A DNA stretch of 64,000 nt from Roseobacter sp. GAI101 (GTDB lineage: Bacteria; Pseudomonadota; Alphaproteobacteria; Rhodobacterales; Rhodobacteraceae). Under the pieces are notes generated by a model. That model saw only the letters and a list, made by a program, of their open reading frames with translations, made no database searches and was not told where the DNA came from. Numbering within the stretch: the first letter of the stretch is position 1; every line of letters begins with the position of its first letter. Positions 20,095 to 29,134 of this stretch are shown in pieces. The position numbers and the translations under genes were made by a program. The stretch covers positions 1,209,365-1,273,364 of the forward strand of contig NZ_DS999213.1 of assembly GCF_000156335.1 (NCBI RefSeq), in the 5' to 3' direction.

Positions 20095-22286
20095 TGGGTG
20101 ACCTCGGGGGCCGCTGCGACACCGACCAGCGTCATTGAAAAGTCAGGGTTCTGTTTCAGCAACAGGGTCTGTTCCCCGCCCGTGGGCAGGGTTTCCGCAT
20201 CCACAGACGGATCAATCGCAAAATCCATCGTCATACCCGGCATACCGATCTGCATCATCGGGCCGTGGGTGATATTGGCCATGCGGCTGTCGGGATCGAC
20301 CGAATTGATCGTCCCCATCACCTCTATCGGCGGGACCACGGGTGCGGCAGCGGCAAGGACCATCGTCATGCCATCAGGGCGCGCGAATGTCAGGGTCATA
20401 TCCCGCCCTGTTACCAGCGCGGCGGGGTCAATCGCAGCGTCCAGCGCAAAGTCCATGGTCATGCCCGGCATGCCGATTTCCTTGATCGGACCGTGGCTGA
20501 TGGTGGCCATGCGCGTCGCAAGGTCAACGGCGTCGATGGTGCCCGAAACCACGATGGCGGCAGCCTTGGTCGGTTCGGTTGACTGCGCGACCGGCTTGGT
20601 CTTGATAGCCACTGCATCCCCGCGTACGGCGACAATGGTAAAAAGCCCGTCCTCGCCCTTGGTCAGATCAAATTCGATGGGCTGATCAAGGGGCACGTGC
20701 GCCGCATCAACCCCCGCGACCGGCATGTCCATCTGCATCGACGGCCAGCCCAGTTCCGGGATCGGATCGTGAGACACAGTCAACTTGCCATCTGTCGTAA
20801 CGGCCAAAACAGTCCCGGTGCCAGTGGCCGCGATGCCGTCGTCACCGCCAAGTTCAATAAGGCCAAGCAGACCATCCGCACCGCGCGCCGCGCGAAAGGC
20901 GACCTGCTGGCCCGGCTGCAAACGGTTTAACGCAACATCGGCCCGCACGGGAAATTGCGAGGTCATTGCAGGCCAGTCCAGCGCGTCCAATGCCCCGTGC
21001 CGGATCGTCGCCATGCGTGTCTCTGCATTCAGCGCCAGCAATTCACCACTGCCCCGTGCGGGGTCCTGATCCGTGGGGGCCATGCGCATCAATCCCGCGC
21101 TCAGCGCGCTTTCACTGTCGATCAGGAATTGCGCAGAGGCCACGACCTCTTCGCCCGGGGCCAGCCCCTGCACAATCTCGGTCGGGCCCCCCGTTCCGAA
21201 ATTGTCCCGCAACCCGGTGGTGATCAGGCGCGGCTTGAACGTGCCGTCGCCGGTCTTCAAGATCACCCGTTCGGCAGATCCGGTGCGGATGATCGCTTCG
21301 GTCGGGACGGTCAGGGCCATGCGTGTCTGGTTGGGGGTCAGGGTGACAGTGCCGAACATGTTGGGCTTCAGTAGCCCTTCGGCATTGTCGAACCGCAGAC
21401 GTACGGGCAAAGTGCGCGTCTTTGCATCAAGTTCGGGGTAGATGTAATCGATCTTTCCCTCAAAGCGACGGCCTTGCAGGTGTTCAAACTGCGCGACGGC
21501 GCGCATGTCATCAGTCAACCGCGCAATGTCACGTTCAAACACATCGACGATCAGCCAGACGGCGTTGAGTTCGGTCAGCGATACCGCGCGGACACCGGGT
21601 TGCAGGAACATCCCGTCCGCCGCCTCAAGCGAGATCACGACACCGTCCTGGGGGGCCAGAACCTTGATATTGCGGGCAATCTCGCGGGTCGATTCGATCT
21701 GGGCGATCTGGTCGTCGGACATGCCCAGGCTCTGCAACTTGCCCCGCGCCGCGTCGATGATGCGTCGGTCGCCAGCCTGAAGCGCGCGCACCAGATCGCC
21801 GGAAGAAGACCCGATAACCTGCGAGAACATCTCGAACAAAACATCGCCCTTGCGCACCCGGTCACCGACCGCGCGCACATTCAATGCCTCGATCCAGCCA
21901 TCAACGCGGGTGTGGACATGGCTTGTCAGATGGTCGTCATAGGCGATGATCCCGACCGTTTCGATCTGGCGGGACACCTCGGACATCCGGGCAATCGCAG
22001 TGCGCACGCCGATGGCGTTGATTTCAGCGGGCGACAGCGTCACTTCGGCGGGATCGCCGGAGGGTTCCTGACCTGCATAGACAGGTATCAGATCCATCCC
22101 CATCGGCGACTGGCCCGGACCGGGCTGCCGGAAATTCGGATCCATCGGGGCAACCCAATACAGGATATCGGGTTCCCCAGTTCCGGCTGTATCCGTCGGG
22201 TTCAGGTAAAGCCGCTCAAGGTAAATGCCGCCCGCCACGCCCGCCGCAAGGGCAAGAATGCTGAGTGCTGAATATCGTCCACGCAT
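20091..22286 (-). CDS. cusB: CusB-type adaptor with four C-terminal CusF-like repeats
   Basis: 731-aa periplasmic adaptor, far longer than usual CusB. Residues 5-25 anchor it in the membrane; a YHP-like heavy-metal-binding stretch and the hairpin/lipoyl/beta-barrel adaptor core follow to about residue 410. The rest holds four tandem CusF-like segments, recognised by RHGALDALDWPAM, SHDPIPELGWPSMQM, SHGPIKEIGMPGMTM and THGPMMQIGMPGMTM. Segment 2 has the classic H-W-M-M pattern; in segments 3 and 4 the Trp is Met. The gene is coupled to cusA, so this is an adaptor with built-in Cu(I) chaperone arms. Confidence 0.9.
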   Translation of the reverse strand: MRGRYSALSILALAAGVAGGIYLERLYLNPTDTAGTGEPDILYWVAPMDPNFRQPGPGQSPMGMDLIPVYAGQEPSGDPAEVTLSPAEINAIGVRTAIARMSEVSRQIETVGIIAYDDHLTSHVHTRVDGWIEALNVRAVGDRVRKGDVLFEMFSQVIGSSSGDLVRALQAGDRRIIDAARGKLQSLGMSDDQIAQIESTREIARNIKVLAPQDGVVISLEAADGMFLQPGVRAVSLTELNAVWLIVDVFERDIARLTDDMRAVAQFEHLQGRRFEGKIDYIYPELDAKTRTLPVRLRFDNAEGLLKPNMFGTVTLTPNQTRMALTVPTEAIIRTGSAERVILKTGDGTFKPRLITTGLRDNFGTGGPTEIVQGLAPGEEVVASAQFLIDSESALSAGLMRMAPTDQDPARGSGELLALNAETRMATIRHGALDALDWPAMTSQFPVRADVALNRLQPGQQVAFRAARGADGLLGLIELGGDDGIAATGTGTVLAVTTDGKLTVSHDPIPELGWPSMQMDMPVAGVDAAHVPLDQPIEFDLTKGEDGLFTIVAVRGDAVAIKTKPVAQSTEPTKAAAIVVSGTIDAVDLATRMATISHGPIKEIGMPGMTMDFALDAAIDPAALVTGRDMTLTFARPDGMTMVLAAAAPVVPPIEVMGTINSVDPDSRMANITHGPMMQIGMPGMTMDFAIDPSVDAETLPTGGEQTLLLKQNPDFSMTLVGVAAAPEVTQ

Positions 22287-22374
22287 GATCAGATGATCCC
22301 CGGCCGCAAAATGCGACCGTTTTCAAGTATTGATAGAAACGATGCCGCGATATGCGACGCCGAAAGGCAATCAA

Positions 22375-22800
22375 TCAGATGATTTGTGGGGGACGGTCTT
22401 GGGGCGTGTGAGGGCCTGAGGCCAGCACCGTGCCGCTGTCGAAAACGCGGCGCGTCGGCAAAAGCAAGGCGACTGCGACCGGTTGGGTCACAGTGAACGT
22501 CTCGTGAAAGCAGCACATGGACGGTGTGCAATGCGGTACATTCTTAGAGCTGCTGCCATTGTCCTGCGTGGTGTGCTCAGGTGCGGTATGCCCGGTGTGG
22601 TGCATCTGAACTGCCTGCGTGTCACAATCGCCGCCGGCAGTTGCATGGTCGTGATGGTGCGCATGATTATCACCGGCAAACGCGGAACTGGCCACCCCTT
22701 GCAGCAAGATCGTCAGCACCAACAGCAAAAGCGCCATCGCTTTCGCGATTTTCGTGTTCCCGAATCTTTGGCCAATGCTTTGCATGCGCAACCAATCCAA
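22375..22800 (-). CDS. Small His/Cys-rich exported protein of the copper cluster
   Basis: 141 aa. A hydrophobic segment (about residues 22-42, ending SAFA) is followed by a metal-ligand-rich stretch: HAHHHDHA, then HHTGHTAPEH, then CTPSMCCFHE. Family not recognised with certainty. It precedes cusB on the same strand (gap 88 bp) and the ligand content fits periplasmic copper binding or sensing. The start could also be Met6 or Met22 of the open frame; the internal Met just before the hydrophobic run is a good alternative. Confidence 0.65.
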   Translation of the reverse strand: MDWLRMQSIGQRFGNTKIAKAMALLLLVLTILLQGVASSAFAGDNHAHHHDHATAGGDCDTQAVQMHHTGHTAPEHTTQDNGSSSKNVPHCTPSMCCFHETFTVTQPVAVALLLPTRRVFDSGTVLASGPHTPQDRPPQII

Positions 22801-22939
22801 TCGAAACGCTCGGGTTTCAAGTCAGAACTTCGTGATTGCGTTTCGTGCGGTCCGCTGCGCCCCATCGGCCACGCAGCACATACCACCGTTTCAGCGCAGA
22901 CAAACCGGACAACCGCTTGAGGTGTGGCCGGTTATTTAG

Positions 22940-24265
22940 TCATCGCGCGATCACGATATCCGCCCGCAGCCCCCCCAGAGTGTCCGACGCCCCCAATCGC
23001 AGCACGCCGCCATGCGCCCGCGCGATATCGGTGGCAATCGCCAACCCCAGCCCGACACCGCCGCCCTTGTTCTGGTTGCGCGACGGGTCCAGCCGGGAAA
23101 AGGGGCGCGCGGCTTCGATGCGACGGTCTGCGGGGATACCGGGGCCATCATCTTCAACGCGGACGCGCAGCGTCTTGTCGGTCAGCAAAACAGACACCTC
23201 AGCCCGCGTACCGTAGCGAACCGCATTCGAGATCAGGTTGTCCACGGCGCGCAGAAACGCGGTCTTGCGCAGGCGGACCATGCCGGTGCCGTCGCCCTCA
23301 AAGGGCAATAAGGTGACATTGCGCCCTGCCCGCTGCGCTTCGGCCACGGCAGCTGTCATCAAGGCACGCGGGTCCAGCTTTTCAGGCTCGCCTTCGGCAG
23401 CACCTTTGGCAAAGTCCAGAAATTCGTCCAGCATCCGTTGCATGTCATCCACGTCCTGCAGCAGCGGCCCGGCCTCGTCATCCTCAAGCATCGCAAGGCT
23501 TAGCCGCATGCGGGTCAGCGGCGTGCGCAGGTCATGGCTGACGCCCGACAGCATCAAGGTCCGCTGTTCGATCTGCCGTTCGATCCGCGCGCGCATGTCG
23601 ACGAATGCGTTCCCCGCCGCACGCACCTCGACGGCCCCCGAGGGACTGTAGGGCACGTGCCGCCCCCGGCCAAAGGCTTCTGCCGCACGGGCCAGTCGCT
23701 TGATCGGACGCAACTGGTTGCGCAGATATACGAATGAAATCAACGTCATCAGAAAGCCGAAAACAAATGTATAGACAAAAAGCTGATGCGGATTCGATGC
23801 CGAAATCCGCCTGCGGTCAAAGCCGATGCGGATCGGCCCGAGATCGGTCAGGGTCACCAGTTCCACGCGACCCGGCTGGATCAGATCAAGGGTCTGAAAC
23901 CCCGGCAGCCGGTCCTGAAACCGTTTGATCATCACGCGGCCCGAATAATCATACCACGTCAGTTTGTTGCCCTGCGGCACCGCGTCAGTGGGCAGCGGCG
24001 TGACCTGCATCTGCAACGGGGCCAGGTTTTGACGCACCAGCGGCGCGATCTGATCGACCGACGGGGCCTGCGCCGCGACGTCCAGCACCAGCGCCACTTC
24101 GCGCAGCACCGTATCGGTCATCTGATGGGTCACACCCTCGTAATTACGCTGCGCAAAGATCACCGTGACCACAAGTTGCAAGATCACAACAGGCAGCAGC
24201 AATATAAGCGCGGCGCGCCCATAGATCCCGCGGGGCATATATCGTTTGAGCCATACAAAGAACAT
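22940..24265 (-). CDS. EnvZ-type sensor histidine kinase
   Basis: 441-aa inner-membrane kinase: TM1 at about residues 18-38, a periplasmic loop to about 130, TM2 near 140-160, HAMP, the HisKA box SHDLRTPLTRMRLSLAML with the phospho-accepting His, then an ATPase domain with N (DNLISNAVRYG), G1 (DDGPGIP) and G2 (GGGVGLGLAI) boxes. The architecture is that of EnvZ. The start is placed at MFFVWLKRYMPR (24265); the open frame runs on to 24355 into the divergent gene. No response regulator gene is adjacent, so its partner is elsewhere. Whether it controls the copper genes is unknown. Confidence 0.85.
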   Translation of the reverse strand: MFFVWLKRYMPRGIYGRAALILLLPVVILQLVVTVIFAQRNYEGVTHQMTDTVLREVALVLDVAAQAPSVDQIAPLVRQNLAPLQMQVTPLPTDAVPQGNKLTWYDYSGRVMIKRFQDRLPGFQTLDLIQPGRVELVTLTDLGPIRIGFDRRRISASNPHQLFVYTFVFGFLMTLISFVYLRNQLRPIKRLARAAEAFGRGRHVPYSPSGAVEVRAAGNAFVDMRARIERQIEQRTLMLSGVSHDLRTPLTRMRLSLAMLEDDEAGPLLQDVDDMQRMLDEFLDFAKGAAEGEPEKLDPRALMTAAVAEAQRAGRNVTLLPFEGDGTGMVRLRKTAFLRAVDNLISNAVRYGTRAEVSVLLTDKTLRVRVEDDGPGIPADRRIEAARPFSRLDPSRNQNKGGGVGLGLAIATDIARAHGGVLRLGASDTLGGLRADIVIAR

Positions 24266-24310
24266 AAGGTAGATCTTAACCAGCCCCCTGCCCCTGTGAA
24301 AGGCCAAACC

Positions 24311-25222
24311 ATGCTGCCCCCTGACGACTTTGATCCCCCAATCGGTATCGCCCAAGAACTGGAGCCCGGCTTGCGCCGTATCGTCGCCGACAACCCGTCC
24401 CCCATGACCTATCGCGGCACCAACACATATCTTGTCGGCACGCGCGGCATTGCGGTAATTGATCCCGGACCCGCGTCAGAGGCTCATCTGGCCGCCATTC
24501 TGGGGGCCATCCGACCAGACCAGCACATCAGCCATATCATCGTGACCCACACCCACCTGGATCATTCCCCGCTGTCGCGCGACCTGGCGCAGGCCTGCGG
24601 TGCACCGATCCTGGGATTTGGGGGACCCGCTGCGGGACGTACGCCAATCATGGAAACATTGGCCAGCGATGGCGACATCGGCGGAGGCGAAGGCATTGAC
24701 CTCGACTTTAGCCCGGATCAATGCGTGGCGGATGGGGACATGATCGCCGGTGACGGGTGGTCACTGCAAGCCATCCACACGCCGGGTCATATCGGCAACC
24801 ACCTGAGCTTTGCCTGGGGCGATGCCTGCTTTAGCGCCGATCACGTCATGGGCTGGGCGAGCTCTCTTGTCTCCCCTCCCGATGGCGATCTGACGGACTT
24901 CATGGCCTCCTGCGCGCGCTTGCAGCGCGACATCTGGCGCGTGTTCTACCCCGGTCACGGTGCCCCGGTCAGTGACCCCGCTTCCAGAATGGCGTGGCTG
25001 GTGTCCCATCGCCGCATGCGCGAAGCCGGCATCCTTGAGGCTCTTGCCGCTGGTCCCGCCACGGCCCAAGCGCTGGCCGAACAGATCTATACCGAAACAC
25101 CCCCCGCCCTGCTTGGGGCAGCCATGCGCAATGTGCTTGCACATCTGGTTGATTTAACCGGCAAAAACCAGGTCGCCCCTGTCGGGCCCCTCGTAAAATC
25201 AGCAGCTTTCAAGCTGATTTGA
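24311..25222 (+). CDS. Metallo-beta-lactamase-fold hydrolase (LACTB2-like)
   Basis: 303-aa hydrolase of the MBL fold. The metal motif THTHLDHS (HxHxDH) is near residue 83, a second His is in TPGHIGNHLSF, and an Asp and His follow in FSADHVMGW and FYPGHG. The C-terminal winged-helix-like tail (EALAAGPATAQALAEQIY...) is the LACTB2/GloB-like arrangement. The real start is ATG 24311; the frame is open far upstream only because it is antisense to the kinase gene. Probable thioester or nucleic-acid hydrolase; substrate unknown. Confidence 0.88.
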   Translation: MLPPDDFDPPIGIAQELEPGLRRIVADNPSPMTYRGTNTYLVGTRGIAVIDPGPASEAHLAAILGAIRPDQHISHIIVTHTHLDHSPLSRDLAQACGAPILGFGGPAAGRTPIMETLASDGDIGGGEGIDLDFSPDQCVADGDMIAGDGWSLQAIHTPGHIGNHLSFAWGDACFSADHVMGWASSLVSPPDGDLTDFMASCARLQRDIWRVFYPGHGAPVSDPASRMAWLVSHRRMREAGILEALAAGPATAQALAEQIYTETPPALLGAAMRNVLAHLVDLTGKNQVAPVGPLVKSAAFKLI

Positions 25223-25302
25223 AAAGCTTTGATAAAAATACGAAAAAACTACCAAAACCCTCTGGACGCCACAAAATACCACTGCTATATCGCCCAGACC
25301 GT

Positions 25303-25377
25303 TCCGACGTAGCTCAGCGGTAGAGCAGTTGACTGTTAATCAATTGGTCGTAGGTTCGATCCCTACCGTCGGAGCCA
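25303..25377 (+). tRNA. tRNA-Asn (GTT)
   Basis: 75-nt gene with encoded CCA. Acceptor arms TCCGACG / CGTCGGA pair perfectly, the D arm AGCTCAGCGGTAGAGC is standard, the anticodon stem GTTGA/TCAAT encloses CTGTTAA with anticodon GTT, and the T arm is TAGGTTCGATCCCTA. Its 3' end serves as the attachment site of the adjoining genomic island. Confidence 0.96.
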
Positions 25378-25380
25378 TTT
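25357..25380 (+). repeat. Left attachment site (tRNA-Asn 3' end)
   Basis: This 24-bp stretch covers the T-arm and acceptor 3' half plus three bases beyond CCA. It is repeated exactly at 54495-54518. Immediately downstream lies a 14-bp palindrome ACAACTTAAGTTGT (25381-25394) and an imperfect hairpin (ACCTACCGAAG / CTTCGTAGGT), possible recombinase arm sites. A recombinase gene starts 130 bp away. Confidence 0.88.
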
Positions 25381-25509
25381 ACAACTTAAGTTGTTGAAAT
25401 ACCTACCGAAGTCACAGCGTGGCTTCGTAGGTGTGGCATCAGGGTGTTACATCCCCTCCAGCCAAATGGCATGACCGTTTCGTTTCCGTCCCAATCGGAT
25501 CTGACACGA

Positions 25510-27270
25510 ATGTTGAACCAACCCCATCTCTCAAAACGCGGAAATACCTATCAGTGGCGGCGTCGTTTACGCCGACAATCCACAGGAATCGTTGATATCA
25601 AGCTCTCGCTGGGGACGACAGACCTGCGCTGCGCACATATATTGTCCCGCAGGATCAGTGCGGAAAGCGATATCGTCATGGAGCAACTCATTCACCAACA
25701 GATCACGTCAGACATGGCGCGGCGCTGGCTTGCCAGCGTCATTTCGAAAGAGCGGGAGAAGATCGAGAATCTCAAACTGCTGCATCGTTTTGATTCCCGC
25801 GATCTGGCAGATGACAATCACCACGATCAGGCAACAGCGGACGCTTGGGCAAAGGTGAATGCGGACGGCCTGAACGGCGCGACGTCTGATCAGCCATTGG
25901 TATCTTTGAATCTGGACATCATCCGCAATGACCTAACAAGCGAAGCCCGCCAGAACATCATTCAGCGCGATTTCAAGGCATTAACGGGCCATCCACAGCT
26001 TTCGGCCTTTGACCGTGCAAAGCTGGTATCCTTGCTGATCGCTGGGAAGTCCGCTGCATGGAACCGGCACGAAGAGGCCTTGGCAGATATCGACACTGCG
26101 GCGGATGACCTTTGGGACAGGGCCTCTCAATTGCTCGCACCAGAGCCAGAGGCGCCCGCCGCCCCCCTGCAGCTTGTCCCTGCCCCCGAGGTAGAAGCTG
26201 ACACTCTCGATCCCGACATGCACGCCGTTGTGTCCCGCATGAACGACATGAAGCGCAGCGAAGGCATCGAGGAAAAGACCCTGCGCCAATATGAGAGCTT
26301 TGCTGGCCTGTTTACCACGCTGACGGGCATCCATGACGTGCGCCAGATCCGGCAAACGGATGCCACGGGATTTCGCGCGGCGCTTTACAAGCTGCCGAAA
26401 AGCTGGGGCAAAAGCCCTGCAGACCGCAATGCCACCCGCGAAGAGATCATGGCCCGCGCCGCCAAACTACCGCCGGAAAAAGTCGGGCTGTCCATCGGCA
26501 CGATCAACCGCCACCTTGAGCATCTGGGCCAGATCGTTGAGTGGGCCTCTGATGAGGGCATTTCGGTCAACCCCAAGCTCAAACCCGGCAAATTGCGACG
26601 CAAGGATACCGTACGGGACTGCGACAAGAAACAGGCGTTCACCGAGGCAGAGCTGCACCGCCTGTTCAAATCTCCAGTTTGGACCGGATCGAAGTCCGAA
26701 TATCACCAAACCGATCCGGGCACCAATATCTACTGCAACGGCGTTTATTGGTCGCCTTTGATCGGCGCTTTTACAGGGGCCCGGCGTGAAGAGATCGCCG
26801 GTCTGGCCCCTGCTGACATTGTTGAGCGCGATGGCATCCCATGCCTCAGCATCGAGGATTCCGAGGTGCGGCGGATCAAGAACATCTCGTCAAAACGGAT
26901 CGTGCCGATCCACAGCCGTTTGATCACGCTGGGGTTTCTCGATTTCGTGGAAGAAGCTCGCGCCAAGGGGCAAGCCGAGCTGTTCCCTGATCTGCGCGAA
27001 CCTGCAACGGGGAAACATGGCCGCAAACTGGGCCGCCGGATGCGCCAGATCGTCGATAAAACCTTTGGTGCCGAAGGTGCTGGCCTGTCGTTCCACAGCC
27101 TGCGCCACTATGTTCAAGCAGTGCTGGAGCACGTTCCCGAAGTGACCGACAAGGTGCTACGCGACATCGTCGGTCATGAGGGCAAAGACACCCATGAGCG
27201 CACCTATAGCAAACCTACGCCGCCCGCTGTACTGCAGGCGGCCATTGAGAAGCTGCCAGCCGTGATCTGA
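25510..27270 (+). CDS. Tyrosine recombinase (island 1 integrase)
   Basis: 586-aa site-specific recombinase. The catalytic domain is C-terminal: Arg in FTGARREEIAG (about residue 421), the HSLRH box near 535, GHEG, and the nucleophile Tyr in ERTYSK. The N-terminal half has a SAM-like core-binding region (EEKTLRQYESFAGLF). The start at MLNQPHLSKRGN is chosen because the recombinase at 54638 begins with the matching MNTQPHLSKRGD; the frame is open from 25444. It lies next to tRNA-Asn and is the probable integrase of this island. Confidence 0.92.
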   Translation: MLNQPHLSKRGNTYQWRRRLRRQSTGIVDIKLSLGTTDLRCAHILSRRISAESDIVMEQLIHQQITSDMARRWLASVISKEREKIENLKLLHRFDSRDLADDNHHDQATADAWAKVNADGLNGATSDQPLVSLNLDIIRNDLTSEARQNIIQRDFKALTGHPQLSAFDRAKLVSLLIAGKSAAWNRHEEALADIDTAADDLWDRASQLLAPEPEAPAAPLQLVPAPEVEADTLDPDMHAVVSRMNDMKRSEGIEEKTLRQYESFAGLFTTLTGIHDVRQIRQTDATGFRAALYKLPKSWGKSPADRNATREEIMARAAKLPPEKVGLSIGTINRHLEHLGQIVEWASDEGISVNPKLKPGKLRRKDTVRDCDKKQAFTEAELHRLFKSPVWTGSKSEYHQTDPGTNIYCNGVYWSPLIGAFTGARREEIAGLAPADIVERDGIPCLSIEDSEVRRIKNISSKRIVPIHSRLITLGFLDFVEEARAKGQAELFPDLREPATGKHGRKLGRRMRQIVDKTFGAEGAGLSFHSLRHYVQAVLEHVPEVTDKVLRDIVGHEGKDTHERTYSKPTPPAVLQAAIEKLPAVI

Positions 27271-28434
27271 TCAAGTTCCCGGCCCGTCAGACGTCGGGTC
27301 GGTTTGCGCATGTGCATGTGCATTCAGAATGCGGTTCAACTCGGCCCGCTGCTCTGCCTCCAAATTCTCGCGCTGCTCGAGAACATAGGCCGCATCTGCG
27401 GCAATCTCTGCGCGCTCGTGGCTCAGGGTTTCTTCAATCGTGCGGCGGATTGATTGCGCGAGGGGCATCAGTTTCGGCATTACAGGTTGAATGCGTTTTG
27501 CAATCCGCCTGCGATCCTCACTGACCTTTGGCGCATTCGGTCCCCAGACCAGCTTGTCCTCACTCGGTTTTGGCCCGGACATCCAGCGCAAGACGGCACC
27601 GCCAAGCAAATCGATGCCGTCCACAAGCGTTTTCATCAAAGACACCACCTTTGTAAGCTTCGCCTCAGCGGTCACAACCTTTGCTTCAACATCCGCCAAC
27701 TCAACTTCTGCCGCCGCCCGCTTTATCTTCTCCTCGTCCAAGGCCTGCGCTTCAGCCTGCCTTGCCGATTTCAGTGACCGAACCATCTCTTCAGTCTGGA
27801 GCAAGTCCTCCCTTTCCTTCTTAGCCGCCGACCGAAGGCGATCAAGCTTGTGGCCCTGCTCCGCAACCTCATCCTTAACCTGATCTCGTTCCAACGCAGC
27901 GCCCTCAACCTCCACCAACACATCAGCCAGCCCTGTCTTGGCCTTTTCTGTTTCCGCCCTCACTCCCTGCAATTTCCCGACCTCAGCACCCATCTCCTCC
28001 TTCACCTGCTGCAACTCTCCCGCCGCCGCTTGCGCTGTCTGAACAATATTTGCTGCCTTTTCTTCGATGAAGCCGAGCGTCGCTTCGGCATGAGCCCTCT
28101 CTTTGCAGGCGGCATCCGCTGCCCGCTCCTCTTCTTTACGGTGGCGCTCTGCCGCCGCCACCTCGCGCGTCGCGGCCTCTTTCCTGTGACGCGCCGCCTT
28201 TACTGCGCGTTTGCGCGATTTCCGGATCGTGGCCTTCTCGTCTCTGACAATCATCCATTCACCTCTAAACTGATCGCGCCTCATAGCTACAGCCGCCCCT
28301 GGCCTTTGCCCTGTTCCCAAGATCAGATTGGCCAAGATCGAAAAGGCCTTGCCGTCAGACAAGGTGAAAGACCTACGCGCGTTTTTGGAGTGCCTGGGGC
28401 AGGACGCCGTGACATACATGAATGGATGACGCAT
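27271..28434 (-). CDS. Coiled-coil protein with recombinase-like N-terminal fragment
   Basis: Up to 387 aa, ending directly against the integrase stop (convergent). Residues about 78-270 are a long Ala/Glu/Lys-rich coiled coil, like the tails of plasmid mobilisation proteins; no catalytic motif is seen. Residues about 25-70 (AFSILANLILGTGQRPGAAV ... IVRDEK) resemble the TGQR...M...D stretch of phage-type recombinases, suggesting a fused integrase scrap. True start uncertain: Met51 (28284) or Met61 (28254) would drop that scrap. Function unknown. Confidence 0.55.
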   Translation of the reverse strand: MRHPFMYVTASCPRHSKNARRSFTLSDGKAFSILANLILGTGQRPGAAVAMRRDQFRGEWMIVRDEKATIRKSRKRAVKAARHRKEAATREVAAAERHRKEEERAADAACKERAHAEATLGFIEEKAANIVQTAQAAAGELQQVKEEMGAEVGKLQGVRAETEKAKTGLADVLVEVEGAALERDQVKDEVAEQGHKLDRLRSAAKKEREDLLQTEEMVRSLKSARQAEAQALDEEKIKRAAAEVELADVEAKVVTAEAKLTKVVSLMKTLVDGIDLLGGAVLRWMSGPKPSEDKLVWGPNAPKVSEDRRRIAKRIQPVMPKLMPLAQSIRRTIEETLSHERAEIAADAAYVLEQRENLEAEQRAELNRILNAHAHAQTDPTSDGPGT

Positions 28435-28501
28435 CAGCTGCTCGATGCGTGGGGCCCGTTTTCCTAATCATCGTGACAAATTTTTTCCGTAATCGCTCTA
28501 C

Positions 28502-28742
28502 ATGCAACCCGGTGACGCCGTCGATGACGAAGACGACACATCAGTGCCGTCCTCCGTGCTCGTCTCTGCGATATTGGTCCTGATTAGCTTGGTGATCTTG
28601 ATGTTCGGCGCACGTTTTCTGGTTGATGATTGCGGCATCACTGGCGCTGACCGCTCTGCTTTTGACCCGTCCAGTGATAGGCAGGGGCATCGGGTTGGTG
28701 GCGCTGATCGCATACGTTGTCTACGGTTGGCCTGCGCACTAA
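28502..28742 (+). pseudogene. Fragment of a calcium/sodium (CaCA-type) antiporter
   Basis: Two pieces in different frames. The first (from 28502) gives an acidic linker and then VSAILVLISLVILMFGARFLVD, the start of the second CaCA half. The second (28635-28742) gives ALTALLLTRPVIGRGIGLVA and ends AYVVYGWPAH before TAA, the typical C-terminal helix with GR-x-G. The catalytic repeat between them is missing and there is a frameshift near 28630. No complete protein can be made. Confidence 0.6.
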
Positions 28743-28927
28743 TTTAAGGGCTTTTAGCGGTCATCCGCTGCGTGGGGCACGAACAGCCGGTCTGATATGT
28801 GCTGCCATTCGCCGCATCACGCACTAAGTCACATACTGCGGACTAAGCGAGCTTTCGCAGAAAACTTGGAGTTTCTTCGCTTCTCAACGATCCACAGGAA
28901 TTCAACGCTATGTGCTATTTTTCTGCT

Positions 28928-29134
28928 TCAACCTAATCTGATGTCTGAGACGGCCAATTCATCAAACAAAGAGGCCATGAATTTTGCATGTTTATCCAAT
29001 CTGTCAAATGAGGCGTCATATGCGAGTGCAACGGATGCAATGTCTTCACTAAGCTCATACTGACCGAATTTTTTTGGTGACTTGGCAAGGTCGTACAGCA
29101 CATCAATAATCCAATTTTTGTTCAAGATTTCCAT
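28928..29134 (-). CDS. Small hypothetical protein
   Basis: 68 aa, soluble and charged (MEILNKNWIIDVLYDLAKSP...), with no recognised motif. The Met at 29134 is preferred over 29143 because AAGGGG lies about 8 nt before it. The gene stands alone in a region lower in G+C than its surroundings. Confidence 0.5.
   Translation of the reverse strand: MEILNKNWIIDVLYDLAKSPKKFGQYELSEDIASVALAYDASFDRLDKHAKFMASLFDELAVSDIRLG

Noticed and set aside
23786..24310. Upstream extension of the metallo-beta-lactamase frame
   Set aside because: It lies antisense to the EnvZ-type kinase, and family similarity begins at the ATG at 24311.
25196..25220. Hairpin AAATCAGC / GCTGATTT at the end of the metallo-beta-lactamase gene
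   Set aside because: Inside the coding end and not followed by a T-run, so support for a terminator is weak.
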